Positions 10,863 to 19,850 of a stretch of 64,000 bases of DNA are shown piece by piece. Position 1 is the stretch's first letter. Each line of letters begins with the position of its first letter. The notes beneath the pieces were generated by a model. That model was not told where the DNA came from, did not search any database, and was given only the letters and a program-made list of their open reading frames with translations. The position numbers were made by a program, and so were the translations under genes. The stretch is from Solibacillus daqui (lineage in GTDB: Bacteria > Bacillota > Bacilli > Bacillales_A > Planococcaceae): the NCBI RefSeq assembly GCF_028747805.1, contig NZ_CP114887.1, forward strand, positions 737,501-801,500. The letters run 5' to 3'.

Positions 10863-11990
10863 ATGCTAGTTGCGCACAATGAAAATAAGCAGCTATTTGT
10901 TTTACATCGACAATTTTCAAGAGATGAATTGCAGTTGCTGAAGAAGCAACAACAATTTTTTTGCCCACAATGTAACGAGCCACTGCAATTAAAAATTGGC
11001 CAAATTCGAATTCCACACTTTGCCCATTTTCATAATAGTGAATGTGACAATTTGTTTTCCGAACGTGAATCAGAGGCTCATTTACTTGGTAAGCAACATC
11101 TATATGAACTATTTGAAAAACTTCAGCTATCCCCAATTTTAGAGCCATTTCTTCCACAAATACAGCAAAGGCCTGACATTTTAATCGAACATCATAACCG
11201 CTTGTTTGCGATTGAATTTCAATGCAGCCAACTAGCACTGGGGCTATTTACATCGCGAACGAAAGGCTATCTGGAAGTAAATGTTACGCCTATTTGGATT
11301 GTCCATACACCTTTTGAAAAGTTAAAGGGGCTTGGTATTCAAAAAATCAAAATTAATCAAACGATGAGCCAATATCTTTTACAAAACAACGGGCAGCGTT
11401 ATTTAATGACCTATGATGTGAAACAGGAATTGTTTTACTATATAAGTAACATAACGCATTTAAAAAAGACGCAATATATAGGGCAAGTTCACCGTATACC
11501 ACTCAAGCAACAGCAGTTTCCATTTCTGATTCCATCTAAAATTTCCCTAGAAAAATTTGACCAATTATTTTCGCTAATACTAAATTTTCGAGATGACTAT
11601 ATGCTCTCAAGACTTTTGTTGAGTAAGCGAGGTGTGAACGACCAATTTTTACGTGCGATATATGAGCTACGTTTAACGGGAAATCGTTTACCGATTTTTA
11701 TTGGAATTCCTGTCCGAAATACGAATGCCTTCGAAGAATTTTACGTAGAATGGCAAGTACAGTTATTTTATTTTTTGAAATGTCATGAACTTACGCCACA
11801 AACGATGAACGCAAATGCGGTTCCTTATTTTTTTGAGTGGGCAAGTTTTGCTATGACAATAGAGCGAAAGATAGAAGTGACGTACTATTTAAGTTTGTTA
11901 AAACGATTAAATGTCCAATCTGCTGATGATCATTTGGAAAAAAGAAACTTAATTGAAGTACTTTACGACGAATTGGTTGCAATTGGATAG
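10863..11990 (+). CDS. coiA: Competence protein CoiA
   Basis: CoiA acts in natural transformation, after DNA uptake, in processing or recombining incoming DNA. The protein has 375 residues. An N-terminal zinc-ribbon-like FFCPQCNEPLQLKIG with a following PHFAHF and a Cys-containing loop (about residues 37-65) precedes a nuclease-like core with RPDILIEHHNRLFAIEFQCS (D..E.Q type, about 103-122). ATG 10863 is chosen over an in-frame upstream GTG because AAAAGGGGTG lies at the right distance and the family begins MLVA. It suggests competence genes are retained; no ComK box was confirmed. Confidence 0.92.
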   Translation: MLVAHNENKQLFVLHRQFSRDELQLLKKQQQFFCPQCNEPLQLKIGQIRIPHFAHFHNSECDNLFSERESEAHLLGKQHLYELFEKLQLSPILEPFLPQIQQRPDILIEHHNRLFAIEFQCSQLALGLFTSRTKGYLEVNVTPIWIVHTPFEKLKGLGIQKIKINQTMSQYLLQNNGQRYLMTYDVKQELFYYISNITHLKKTQYIGQVHRIPLKQQQFPFLIPSKISLEKFDQLFSLILNFRDDYMLSRLLLSKRGVNDQFLRAIYELRLTGNRLPIFIGIPVRNTNAFEEFYVEWQVQLFYFLKCHELTPQTMNANAVPYFFEWASFAMTIERKIEVTYYLSLLKRLNVQSADDHLEKRNLIEVLYDELVAIG

Positions 11991-12049
11991 CGAAATTGTT
12001 TAAATAGACTTATAATTTCGAATTTCGTAATAGTGGGAGGTAATTATTA

Positions 12050-13858
12050 ATGGCAAAACAAATTTTAACTCGTTCAGAAGTACCGGAGCAATTAACGTGG
12101 GACTTAACATCAATTTTTGAATCAGATGCAGCCTGGGAAGCAGAACTAAAAGAGGTAGAAAAGCTATCTGTACAAGCAACAAACTATAAAGGGAAAGTTG
12201 CTGATAGCGCGGAAAGCTTATACAATACATTACAATTTAGCGACGCATTATATGAGCGTTTGCAAAAGTTATATGTCTATTCTCATTTAAAGCATGACCA
12301 AGATACAACAAACGCAACGTATCAAGATTTAGATGGTCGCGTGCGTTCAGTATTTGCAAAAACAGGAGCAGCATGGTCATTCATTACACCAGAAATTTTA
12401 GCGTTAGATGAAGAAACGCTTAACAGCTATGTAGCAAGCTACGAGCCACTGGAGTTATACAAACAAAGCTTAAAGGAAATTAATCTAGGTCGTCCGCATG
12501 TACTATCAGCAGACAAAGAAGAACTATTAGCACAATTGTCTGAAGTGGCTTCTACAGCGAGCAAAACGTTCAGCGCACTAAACAATGCCGATTTAGAATT
12601 CCCAACAATTACTGGGGAAGACGGCGAAGAGGTGCAAATTACGCACGGTAACTACATTCTAATGCTTGAAAGCGATAACCGTAACGTACGTGAAGCAGCA
12701 TTTAAAGCAGTTTATTCTACTTATGGCCAATTCAAAAACACATTTGCTGCAACAATTTCAGGTAATGTAAAAGCGCAAAATGCTAATGCAAAAATTCGCA
12801 ATTACGAATCAGCTCGTCATGCGGCTCTAAGCAACAACTTTATTCCTGAAAAAGTATACGATCAATTAATTTCGACAATTCACGACTACTTACCAGCACT
12901 TCATCGTTACGTAGCGCTACGTAAACAAGTGTTAGGTGTTGACGAGCTACACATGTATGACCTATTCACACCACTTGTTAAAGAAGTGAAAATGGAAGTA
13001 ACGTATGATGAAGCGAAGAAAACAATGGTAGAAAGCTTTGCACCACTTGGGCAAGAGTATCAAAATACCGTTCAGCAAGGTCTAGATAGCCGTTGGGTAG
13101 ATGTGTTAGAAAACAAAGGAAAACGTAGCGGTGCTTACTCATCGGGTACATTTGGTACAAACCCATATGTATTAATGAACTGGCAAGATAATGTGAACAA
13201 CTTATACACATTAGCACATGAATTTGGTCACTCAATGCATAGCTATTATTCACGTGCAAATCAGCCTTACCAATATGCGGATTACTCTATATTCGTTGCA
13301 GAAGTGGCTTCAACATGTAACGAGGAATTATTATTTGATCACTTAATGAATACATTAGATGATGAAAAGCAAAAAATCTATTTATTAAATCAATGGTTAG
13401 ATGGCTTCCGTGGTACAGTATTCCGTCAAACAATGTTTGCTGAATTTGAGCATATGATTCACGAAATCGATGCAAAAGGCGAAGCGATTACAGCAGATAA
13501 ATTAACGGCAATGTACTACGATTTAAATAAAAAATACTTTGGTGATGCCATGACAGTAGACGAGGAAATTGGCCTTGAATGGGCACGTATCCCACACTTC
13601 TATTACAACTATTACGTATATCAATATGCGACTGGTCAATCTGCTGCAACGGCATTATCAAAACAAATTTTAGAAGAGGGCCAACCAGCTGTAGAACGTT
13701 ATATTAACAACTTCTTAAAAGCAGGCTGCTCGAATTTCCCAATCGAAGTATTAAAAGCGGCGGGTGTTGATATGGAATCTCCAGAGCCAATCGCACTAGC
13801 TTGCCAAGTATTCGAAGAAAAATTAACTGAGCTTGAAAAGTTATTATTAAATAATTAA
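12050..13858 (+). CDS. pepF: Oligoendopeptidase F (M3B)
   Basis: Cytoplasmic zinc metallopeptidase that cleaves oligopeptides. The 602-residue length is typical. The zinc motif HEFGH (in LAHEFGHSMHSYYS, about residue 388) and the third ligand region EVASTCNEELLF (about 417) are intact. GTGGGAGGT is the ribosome site 8 bases before ATG. The gene follows coiA as in B. subtilis (yjbG). A clean terminator follows. Confidence 0.96.
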   Translation: MAKQILTRSEVPEQLTWDLTSIFESDAAWEAELKEVEKLSVQATNYKGKVADSAESLYNTLQFSDALYERLQKLYVYSHLKHDQDTTNATYQDLDGRVRSVFAKTGAAWSFITPEILALDEETLNSYVASYEPLELYKQSLKEINLGRPHVLSADKEELLAQLSEVASTASKTFSALNNADLEFPTITGEDGEEVQITHGNYILMLESDNRNVREAAFKAVYSTYGQFKNTFAATISGNVKAQNANAKIRNYESARHAALSNNFIPEKVYDQLISTIHDYLPALHRYVALRKQVLGVDELHMYDLFTPLVKEVKMEVTYDEAKKTMVESFAPLGQEYQNTVQQGLDSRWVDVLENKGKRSGAYSSGTFGTNPYVLMNWQDNVNNLYTLAHEFGHSMHSYYSRANQPYQYADYSIFVAEVASTCNEELLFDHLMNTLDDEKQKIYLLNQWLDGFRGTVFRQTMFAEFEHMIHEIDAKGEAITADKLTAMYYDLNKKYFGDAMTVDEEIGLEWARIPHFYYNYYVYQYATGQSAATALSKQILEEGQPAVERYINNFLKAGCSNFPIEVLKAAGVDMESPEPIALACQVFEEKLTELEKLLLNN

Positions 13859-13867
13859 TTGTTTGTG

Positions 13868-13901
13868 AAAACGCATCTGTTTTAGGTGCGTTTTTTATTT
13901 T
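13868..13901 (+). terminator. pepF terminator
   Basis: AAAACGCATC (13868-13877) pairs with GGTGCGTTTT (13885-13894), then a T run. Confidence 0.85.
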
Positions 13902-14056
13902 TTAAATTCAAGTTTTGCAAGTTTTAATACTGTTTATTTGATATAGACACGATAGAGAAGAAAATGGGCTACTTTAAGAAACGTTTTATATCAAGAGTTT
14001 TAAGAGTTTTCGAAGTTTTGAATGTTTAATACCTTAATAAAACGCTTATATTTTGA

Positions 14057-14070
14057 TGGAAACGCTTTCT
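14057..14070 (+). promoter_or_regulatory. Possible CcpA cre-like box
   Basis: TGGAAACGCTTTCT resembles the CcpA cre consensus (TGWAANCGNTNWCA) with two deviations. It lies between two converging genes with no obvious gene to control, so it may be chance. Confidence 0.25.
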
Positions 14071-14207
14071 ATTTGACGAATTTGTGAAATAAAGCTTGTT
14101 TCGTTGCAACAATAATTATTCCATGATAGAGTAATAGACGTGAAATAAATCACATAACAAACATACACCCCTTTGTTTGAACGTGAACATTTCTCCCATC
14201 CCCTTTG

Positions 14208-14262
14208 TGAAAAAGAGGCGTCCTATCTGTCGAGGATAGGGGCGCCTCTTTTGTTTTTTTAC
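14208..14262. terminator. Stand-alone GC-rich hairpin, possibly bidirectional terminator
   Basis: GAGGCG-CCTATC and GATAGG-CGCCTC arms (about 14215-14248) form a stem with a small internal bulge, flanked by A and T runs on both sides. It lies between the pepF and spxH terminators; no gene that would need it is evident. Confidence 0.55.
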
Positions 14263-14363
14263 GAGAAAAGCATAAGTTTTTATGTGAGCAAGAGAGTTTC
14301 CTCCAAACATGCTTAAACGTAAAAGCGTTTTTCATTAAAATACCTCATAAACTACAATTCAAT

Positions 14364-14395
14364 ATAAAAAAACCAACCTACAAAAACAGGTTGGT
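14364..14395 (-). terminator. spxH terminator
   Basis: On the minus strand ACCAACCT and AGGTTGGT form an 8-bp stem, followed by a run of T residues. Confidence 0.8.
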
Positions 14396-14422
14396 AAGAA
14401 ATATGATGTTATAAGTGCTAGA

Positions 14423-15229
14423 TTATTTTGCGCGCCATAACGTGATATCGTCGGTCATTAGGCGCTCGACTTTTTGCTGTAGCATACGTTTTTTTAGTTC
14501 GCGTTCTGCTGCTTGCTCATTAATAGAATAAATTTCAGCTACTTCAGCAGTTGTTAATGTTGTAAAGCGAGTGAATAATTCATCTAATGCGGGTGCTTGT
14601 TGGCGAATTAACTCCTCACCAAGTAGTTCAGCTAAAATGTGTTCGTATACCTCGTAGTTATAAGAACCACAAACTTTTAAACCTTCATCCTCGATGCATT
14701 CGTTGAAAAAGACAATGCTTGGGATTTCTTCTACTTCCATTTCGCGTGTTAAGTATAAGTCACATTGGAAGGCACGCGCTGCTTCTTTTGAGCCGAAATC
14801 CGCCATAAACTCATTCATGTCTAAATCGACGTGCTGTGCAATTTCGATTAACGTTGCATGTGAATTAATATTGCGTGTTTTTAGCGCTGTCACTTCTTGT
14901 ACTTTATTCAAATAGCGGAACCCGGCACGTTTCCCTTGGAGCTCAGCAGCTTTAATTGCAATGGAAGGAAGTGCTGGATGGGTAATATCCAGTTCTGCTC
15001 CGGTAACACAGCCTTTCATACGGTTTGTCATAGAGTTCAGTGATGATAGCTCCGTACTAAGGACGTAACGACATGTAAAGTAGTGACCATATTCGACTTG
15101 TAGCTTGCGCAGTGTTAACTGCATCGCAAGAGAACGGTCATCTAATGGGTCAATGAAAATGTAAAGTTCAATTGGCTTATTACATGTAGAAGGTGTTATT
15201 GGTTGCTGTAAAACTTGGACATTATTCAC
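14423..15229 (-). CDS. spxH: ClpXP adaptor SpxH (YjbH), DsbA-like fold, without CXXC
   Basis: SpxH (YjbH) binds Spx and presents it to ClpXP. The 268-residue protein has the DsbA-like layout: IDPLDDRSLAMQLTLRKLQVEYG at the N-terminus, a helical insert and a C-terminal EEIPSIVFFNE strand with the cis-Pro-like turn. Position next to the truncated globin matches B. subtilis yjbH-yjbI. The oddity is that the active-site position after IDPL, where relatives carry CxxC, reads DDRS. GTG 15229 is the start, overlapping the globin stop as GTGA, with GAGGAGGG as ribosome site. Confidence 0.88.
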   Translation of the reverse strand: MNNVQVLQQPITPSTCNKPIELYIFIDPLDDRSLAMQLTLRKLQVEYGHYFTCRYVLSTELSSLNSMTNRMKGCVTGAELDITHPALPSIAIKAAELQGKRAGFRYLNKVQEVTALKTRNINSHATLIEIAQHVDLDMNEFMADFGSKEAARAFQCDLYLTREMEVEEIPSIVFFNECIEDEGLKVCGSYNYEVYEHILAELLGEELIRQQAPALDELFTRFTTLTTAEVAEIYSINEQAAERELKKRMLQQKVERLMTDDITLWRAK

Positions 15230-15624
15230 TCAAATCCCTCCTCATCATTCGGGGCATTTACCATATGGTGAGCAGTCATAACAAGGCGTTTAAAATATAC
15301 TTCGCGGAATTTTCCGTCTAAACCAACCTCGTCCATTGCCTCTGCCATACACTCTAGCCAGGCTTGCGCACGATCAGGTGTTATTTTAAAATGCATATGT
15401 CGCGCACGCATCATTGGGTGTCCATGTTCTTCTGTGTAGAGGTCAGGACCGCCAAGATACTGCGTTTGGAATTGAATTTGTTTACGAATCGTTTCTGTTA
15501 AATCTTCAGGGAAAATAGGAATTAGTAAAGGGTGCTTCGCCACTCGAGAGTAGAACGCATTCATTAATTCAGAAAGCTTATCAGCGCCAATATCCTCATA
15601 AGGAACCGTATATTTTCGATTCAT
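15226..15624 (-). CDS. Group II truncated hemoglobin
   Basis: Small heme protein, 132 residues, of the trHbO type (B. subtilis YjbI) thought to bind oxygen or handle peroxide. The proximal and distal regions are visible: YEDIGADKLSELMNAFYSRVAKHPLLIPIFPEDL, then QTQYLGGPDLYTEEHGHPMMRARHMHFKI with the family GGP and HPMxRxRH motifs, and the helix TAHHMVN. The start at 15624 is preferred over an upstream in-frame ATG because AAAGGAGT lies 8 bases before it. It overlaps spxH by 4 bases, an operon arrangement conserved across Bacillales. Confidence 0.92.
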   Translation of the reverse strand: MNRKYTVPYEDIGADKLSELMNAFYSRVAKHPLLIPIFPEDLTETIRKQIQFQTQYLGGPDLYTEEHGHPMMRARHMHFKITPDRAQAWLECMAEAMDEVGLDGKFREVYFKRLVMTAHHMVNAPNDEEGFE

Positions 15625-15778
15625 TTGTTGTACTCCTTTGTGTCTTACTTCGTCCCTATTGTAAATGGTACCCCCATTTTTGTAATGAAATTTCATTAGG
15701 GCGATACAATTATTCTAGCAACGTAAACCGTTTTTAACAAATAAAGTGCCCTGAAAAATATTATGAAGGGCATTTTGA

Positions 15779-16561
15779 TTACGTGTTATAGTAGTTCAAA
15801 ACTTTCTTTACGTAGTTTTGTGTCTCGTTAAATGGTGGGATTCCATCGTATTTTTTCACGTTTCCAGGGCCAGCATTATAAGCGGCTAATGCTGTTTCAA
15901 TATTGTTGTCAAATTGGTCTAACATTTGGCGTAAATATTTTGCGCCACCCATAATATTTTGTTCTGGGTCGGAACTATTTGTTACCCCTAAATAACGAGC
16001 TGTTGAAGGCATTAACTGCATTAAACCAGATGCTCCAGCTGAGCTAACTGCCGAGGCATTGAAGTTAGATTCTTGTTTCATGACAGCGGCAATTAACTTT
16101 TCGGGTAAATTATAAGTTTCCGAAGCTTTTGCAATTTCTGAGCTATATTTTTCTGCCCCAGCAAGTAGGTTTTCGAATGATGATTTGCCCGTATAGTCTT
16201 TGACATAATGTTCAATCGAAGTGCCTGTTGTTTGTTCATTTGCCTGATTGATTAGGTTTTGCAATGAACTCCCGCCTGCACCGTTATTTAATAAAAACGA
16301 AGAAATGTAATTATTTGCACTAGCCGATGTTGTTGAATCGCCTTGTAAAGAATTTAATACTTGCTGCAATGAACTTACATCACCAAGCTCATCTAATGAA
16401 CTTGATGTGCCAAGTCCTTGGCCATTTAATAAATCACTCAGTAATTCAGAGAATAATGTAGTGTTTGATGATGACAAAGTGCTTGAATTTGAACTATCTG
16501 TTGTGTTTAAATTTTGCAACGCCTGTAACTCTAATAATGTTTTCATTGATGAAATATCCAT
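15779..16561 (-). CDS. Lytic transglycosylase (YjbJ/CwlQ-like)
   Basis: Peptidoglycan lytic transglycosylase of the SLT family, 260 residues. The catalytic domain occupies about 145-255: AAVMKQESNFNASAVSSAGASGLMQLMP with catalytic Glu in QES, then NIMGGAKYLRQML and ALAAYNAGPGNVKKY. The first 140 residues are a low-complexity Ser/Asn/Leu-rich region (SSTLSSSNTT, TSSSLDEL) with no obvious signal peptide; this is as in B. subtilis YjbJ. It lies 8 bases after the CYTH gene, in the same operon. Confidence 0.92.
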   Translation of the reverse strand: MDISSMKTLLELQALQNLNTTDSSNSSTLSSSNTTLFSELLSDLLNGQGLGTSSSLDELGDVSSLQQVLNSLQGDSTTSASANNYISSFLLNNGAGGSSLQNLINQANEQTTGTSIEHYVKDYTGKSSFENLLAGAEKYSSEIAKASETYNLPEKLIAAVMKQESNFNASAVSSAGASGLMQLMPSTARYLGVTNSSDPEQNIMGGAKYLRQMLDQFDNNIETALAAYNAGPGNVKKYDGIPPFNETQNYVKKVLNYYNT

Positions 16562-16569
16562 GAAGGCAC

Positions 16570-17157
16570 CTAGCTTTTCTGATTATTTAATGCCGTCATA
16601 AAGCGCACGATTTTTTTCGGTGCGGTTTGCGGCTCGATATTGTATTGTTGTAAAAATTGAAGAAACACAGTTTTTCCATAAGTTTCATCATTTGTTTCAT
16701 ATTCTACCTCATAATCATCACAGTGCAAATAAAAAGAATGGTCAAAAACGAGTAAACCTCCTTCGTATGGAAGCTCTACACGGTCTGTTGTCAAAGTTCC
16801 GTAGTGTTGTAAGTCGTTCAATGGAATGTCAAAAAGTACAAGTCTGCCCATTACATCTGGTGCTTCGATGCCGTTACCTGCAAGCATTCGATCGGCTTGT
16901 TCACGTGTAAGCATATCGGTCGTTTCTAAATGCTGATGCTCGGAAGCTTTTTCTTTTAATGTGCATTCGATGTGTTTGCCAAACTCACGAATACGTAACG
17001 CACTTTTAATTTTTTTTAAATGCTGCGTTGGTGTATCGATATAATGGTTTACCTGACGAATAATTTGCTCTGGTAGTACGTTAAAATCTGCAAGCATTTT
17101 CTCGTACTGCGCCTTTGTTAACATGTTTTTAAATTCAATTTCGATATGTTGAGACAT
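16570..17157 (-). CDS. CYTH-domain triphosphate-binding protein (YjbK-like)
   Basis: A 195-residue protein of the CYTH/triphosphate tunnel metalloenzyme fold. The signature EIEFKNML (ExExK-like) is at the N-terminus, with alternating charged strands ALRIREFGKHIECTLKEK, FDHSFYLHCDDYEVEYETND and a C-terminal KIVRFMTAL. Members hydrolyse inorganic or organic triphosphates; the substrate here is unknown. In many Firmicutes the gene neighbours a small alarmone synthetase, as here across the divergent region, hinting at nucleotide-alarmone metabolism. Confidence 0.9.
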   Translation of the reverse strand: MSQHIEIEFKNMLTKAQYEKMLADFNVLPEQIIRQVNHYIDTPTQHLKKIKSALRIREFGKHIECTLKEKASEHQHLETTDMLTREQADRMLAGNGIEAPDVMGRLVLFDIPLNDLQHYGTLTTDRVELPYEGGLLVFDHSFYLHCDDYEVEYETNDETYGKTVFLQFLQQYNIEPQTAPKKIVRFMTALNNQKS

Positions 17158-17326
17158 AAGTTGACTCCTTTAGTTTCATATTTTGATACGGTTCATATAC
17201 TATTCGTAAAATTTTACTTGCAATGAGTAATTTTTTATACAATATTTCGAATAAAGTGCATGCAAATAATATATTTCGTTCTGCTACGCTACGGGGCATG
17301 CTTTCCTGGGGGCGTGGCTACAACTA

Positions 17327-17362
17327 ACTATATGCTTGCCACTACGGCGGCAAGCATATAGT
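17327..17362. repeat. ACGG-loop hairpin in copy A
   Basis: A perfect 14-bp stem, ACTATATGCTTGCC / GGCAAGCATATAGT, encloses the loop ACTACGGC. The loop matches those of the hairpins at 47083, 56770 and 57104, while the stem is unrelated in sequence. Confidence 0.85.
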
Positions 17363-17715
17363 GGATTTTCCGCGCACGCTTAATCCCCAAGGAGTCCGCC
17401 CCTTCACTTCGCGTCACTCTACTATAAAACTAAGTTAGTTTTTATTACAAAGCTTTTAAATGGAGTGTAAGAATGGAACATTGTAATTGAAAATAAAGTC
17501 TACTTTTGCCTAAAGATGATTTTATTTTTGAGACACTTCAAATAGCTAATTTTTCTTTACAGAGCTAAACTTTAATCAAAGATATAATATTGTAAACAGC
17601 GACATATTTTATTCATCCCTGCCGCCTCGCGAATGTGCAAGCGGCAGCATTGGACTCTTTTAACTAAATTAAGACGCAACATTTTAGTTTGGCGGGCCTT
17701 GCATGCGGCATTAAA

Positions 17716-17756
17716 GACAGTAGTATGGACACGTACCACGTGGCCATAATGCTGTC
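17716..17756. repeat. Second hairpin in copy A
   Basis: GACAGTAGTATGG (17716-17728) pairs with CCATAATGCTGTC (17744-17756) with one mismatch and one wobble. An outer GGCAT/ATGCC extends the structure. Confidence 0.7.
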
Positions 17757-17906
17757 ATGCCGGAGCCCGCAAAAATAAGTAACACTGAATTCGTTAGATT
17801 TTAATCAAAGATACATAACACCTTTTACTCAAAACCACTCTGCACCAATTGATTGTCATATGATAAAATAGAAAGTAACAGTTTTTCATAAAGGAGTTCT
17901 AATCAC

Positions 17907-18293
17907 TTGCGAAATGTATATTTAATTAATCAATTTGACGTAGTACATAATGAAATCTATTTTATTTTAAATGAAAAAAAACAACTTAGCCAATTTCAGC
18001 CAACCGGGCAAGTATTGGCAGATTCAGATAATGGGGCATTTCTTTATTTAATCGACGAAAATGATTCATATAGTTATTTGCGCTTTGATCAATCAATTTG
18101 GCCGCAATTAGTGCATATGATTTTATCGGAACAAAAAGCTTTTTTAACAGTAGATGACGGTGCATTTGAGTTAAATGACTTTTCAAATGAACTAAAATCA
18201 CTGCTTTATAATATTGAGGGCAATGGCAATTACGGAGAAACATTTGTACAAGCAGTTGAAGAGGCTTTTGCTGATTTTTTTGCGCAAAATTAA
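17907..18293 (+). CDS. UPF0738 family protein (YjbL-like)
   Basis: A 128-residue soluble acidic protein matching the YjbL/UPF0738 family in length, composition and position (between the CYTH gene and the alarmone synthetase, as in B. subtilis). Recognisable stretches are QVLADSDNGAFLYLIDEND and FLTVDDGAFELNDFSNELKSLLYNIEGNGNYGETF. No function is known. The start is TTG 17907, preceded by AAAGGAG at good spacing. Confidence 0.82.
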   Translation: MRNVYLINQFDVVHNEIYFILNEKKQLSQFQPTGQVLADSDNGAFLYLIDENDSYSYLRFDQSIWPQLVHMILSEQKAFLTVDDGAFELNDFSNELKSLLYNIEGNGNYGETFVQAVEEAFADFFAQN

Positions 18294-18368
18294 GTATAAT
18301 GAATGCAGTGTTGTGTTGTGAAATAGTAGGGAACGAGAGCTACTATTTTCAGTTGGGAGGTTTTGTAA

Positions 18369-19049
18369 ATGGGGCAATGGGAAATATTTTTAAGTCCATA
18401 TAAACAAGCGGTGGACGAGTTGAAAATTAAGTTAAAAGGGATGCGTTCACAATTTGGCATAATGAGTGCAAACTCGCCAATCGAATTCGTGACAGGTCGT
18501 GTGAAGCCACTTGCTAGTATTTATGATAAATCGCTTGCGAAAGGCATCCCATTTGAACCCACTGCGAATTTAGGTAATGAACTACAAGACATCGCGGGCT
18601 TACGCATTATGTGTCAATTTGTTGATGATATTGCAACCGTGTCCGAGCTTATTCGCCAACGTAACGATATGAAAATAATTGAGGAAAAAGATTATATCAC
18701 TCATAGTAAACCGAGTGGATATCGCTCACACCATATGATTGTTGAATATCCAGTTGAAACGATTCAAGGGTGCATTTTAGTAGTTGCTGAAATTCAAATT
18801 CGCACATTATCAATGAATTTCTGGGCATCGATTGAACATTCGTTGAACTATAAATATAAGGGTGTTTTCCCAGAAGAAATTAAAAACCGCTTGCAAAGTG
18901 CAGCAGAGGCAGCGTTCCGTTTAGATGAGGAAATGTCATCCATTCGCAGTGAGATTCAAGAGGCACAGGCATACTTTAGCGAAATAAAAGAAGCAACGAA
19001 TCCAGCTATCCATAAGTCAAACGACAAAGAGGAGCGTGAAAGTTCATGA
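18369..19049 (+). CDS. Small alarmone synthetase, RelQ/YjbM type
   Basis: Single-domain (p)ppGpp synthetase of 226 residues. The synthetase motifs are visible: [28 protein letters not shown], the G-loop-like [16 protein letters not shown] and [26 protein letters not shown]. There is no hydrolase domain, TGS or ACT. It makes pppGpp/ppGpp from ATP and GTP or GDP and is usually stress-induced at the transcriptional level. It overlaps NAD kinase by 4 bases (ATGA), so the two are translationally coupled. TTGGGAGG is the ribosome site. Confidence 0.95.
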   Translation: MGQWEIFLSPYKQAVDELKIKLKGMRSQFGIMSANSPIEFVTGRVKPLASIYDKSLAKGIPFEPTANLGNELQDIAGLRIMCQFVDDIATVSELIRQRNDMKIIEEKDYITHSKPSGYRSHHMIVEYPVETIQGCILVVAEIQIRTLSMNFWASIEHSLNYKYKGVFPEEIKNRLQSAAEAAFRLDEEMSSIRSEIQEAQAYFSEIKEATNPAIHKSNDKEERESS

Positions 19050-19840
19050 AATTTGCTATTCAATCACGCAGAGACAGCCAATCAAACGAATTGATGGAGC
19101 TCGCAAAAGCATATTTAATCGATTTTGGTTTGCAACTAAATGAGGAAGAGCCGGAAATTGTTTTATCTATAGGCGGCGATGGAACGCTTTTACATGCGTT
19201 TCACCGTTATGCCAATCGACTCGATAAGACGGCATTTGTTGGTATTCATACAGGGCATTTAGGATTTTATGCCGATTGGAAGCCATCCGAACTTGAAAAG
19301 CTTGTATTATCGATTGCAAAAAAAGAATTTAATGTGGTAGAGTACCCGCTATTAGAGGTACAAGTACATCGACATCAATCAGAGTCGAGCACATTTTTAG
19401 CACTAAACGAGGCGACGATTAAATCACCAGATGTTACGCTTGTAATGGATGTTGAACTAAACGGCGAGCATTTTGAACGTTTCCGAGGTGACGGATTATG
19501 CGTCTCAACGCCATCAGGAAGTACCGCCTATAACAAAGCATTAGGCGGGGCGATTATTCATCCGACATTACAAGCATTTCAAATTACTGAAATGGCCTCA
19601 ATCAACAATCGTGTTTTCCGTACAGTAGGTGCGTCACTTGTATTACCTGCACATCACAACTGCGTATTAAAGCCAGTCAATGAACAGCAGTTTAATATGA
19701 CGGTCGACCATGTTAGCATGACGGAAACAGATGTAAAGTCAATTACATTTAACGTTGCAAATGAAAAAGTACGTTTTGCACGCTTCCGACCATTCCCATT
19801 TTGGGAGCGTGTACATGATTCATTTATTTCAAATGAGTAG
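19046..19840 (+). CDS. nadK: NAD kinase
   Basis: Phosphorylates NAD to NADP. The 264-residue length is typical. The diagnostic GGDGT motif appears as [14 protein letters not shown] (about residue 43), followed by [20 protein letters not shown] and the second signature [26 protein letters not shown]. It belongs to the operon relQ-nadK-rluD, overlapping relQ by 4 bases and followed by the pseudouridine synthase after 10 bases. This is the order of yjbM-ppnKA-yjbO in B. subtilis. Confidence 0.96.
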   Translation: MKFAIQSRRDSQSNELMELAKAYLIDFGLQLNEEEPEIVLSIGGDGTLLHAFHRYANRLDKTAFVGIHTGHLGFYADWKPSELEKLVLSIAKKEFNVVEYPLLEVQVHRHQSESSTFLALNEATIKSPDVTLVMDVELNGEHFERFRGDGLCVSTPSGSTAYNKALGGAIIHPTLQAFQITEMASINNRVFRTVGASLVLPAHHNCVLKPVNEQQFNMTVDHVSMTETDVKSITFNVANEKVRFARFRPFPFWERVHDSFISNE

Positions 19841-19850
19841 AAAGAGGATT

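Larger units (their letters stand above)
17277..17792. repeat. Dispersed mosaic intergenic repeat, copy A
   Basis: About 0.5 kb between divergent genes shares both ends and a middle block with the segment at 56601-57175. The left end reads CGTTCTGCTACG then GGGGGCGTGGCT. The middle block has TTTAATCAAAGAT, TTTTATTCATC and GCCGCCTCGCGA. The right end has GCCCGCAAAAA and AAGTAACA. Between conserved blocks the two copies carry different hairpins. No ORF is present. It is more GC-rich and palindromic than its surroundings. Confidence 0.8.

Noticed and set aside
14116..14335. Overlapping minus-strand ORFs between pepF and spxH
   Set aside because: They cover a terminator-like hairpin, have no convincing ribosome site and read as low-complexity shadow peptides.
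17277..17792. CRISPR array or IS with transposase
   Set aside because: There are no regularly spaced identical repeats and no transposase ORF; the structure is a mosaic of hairpins.
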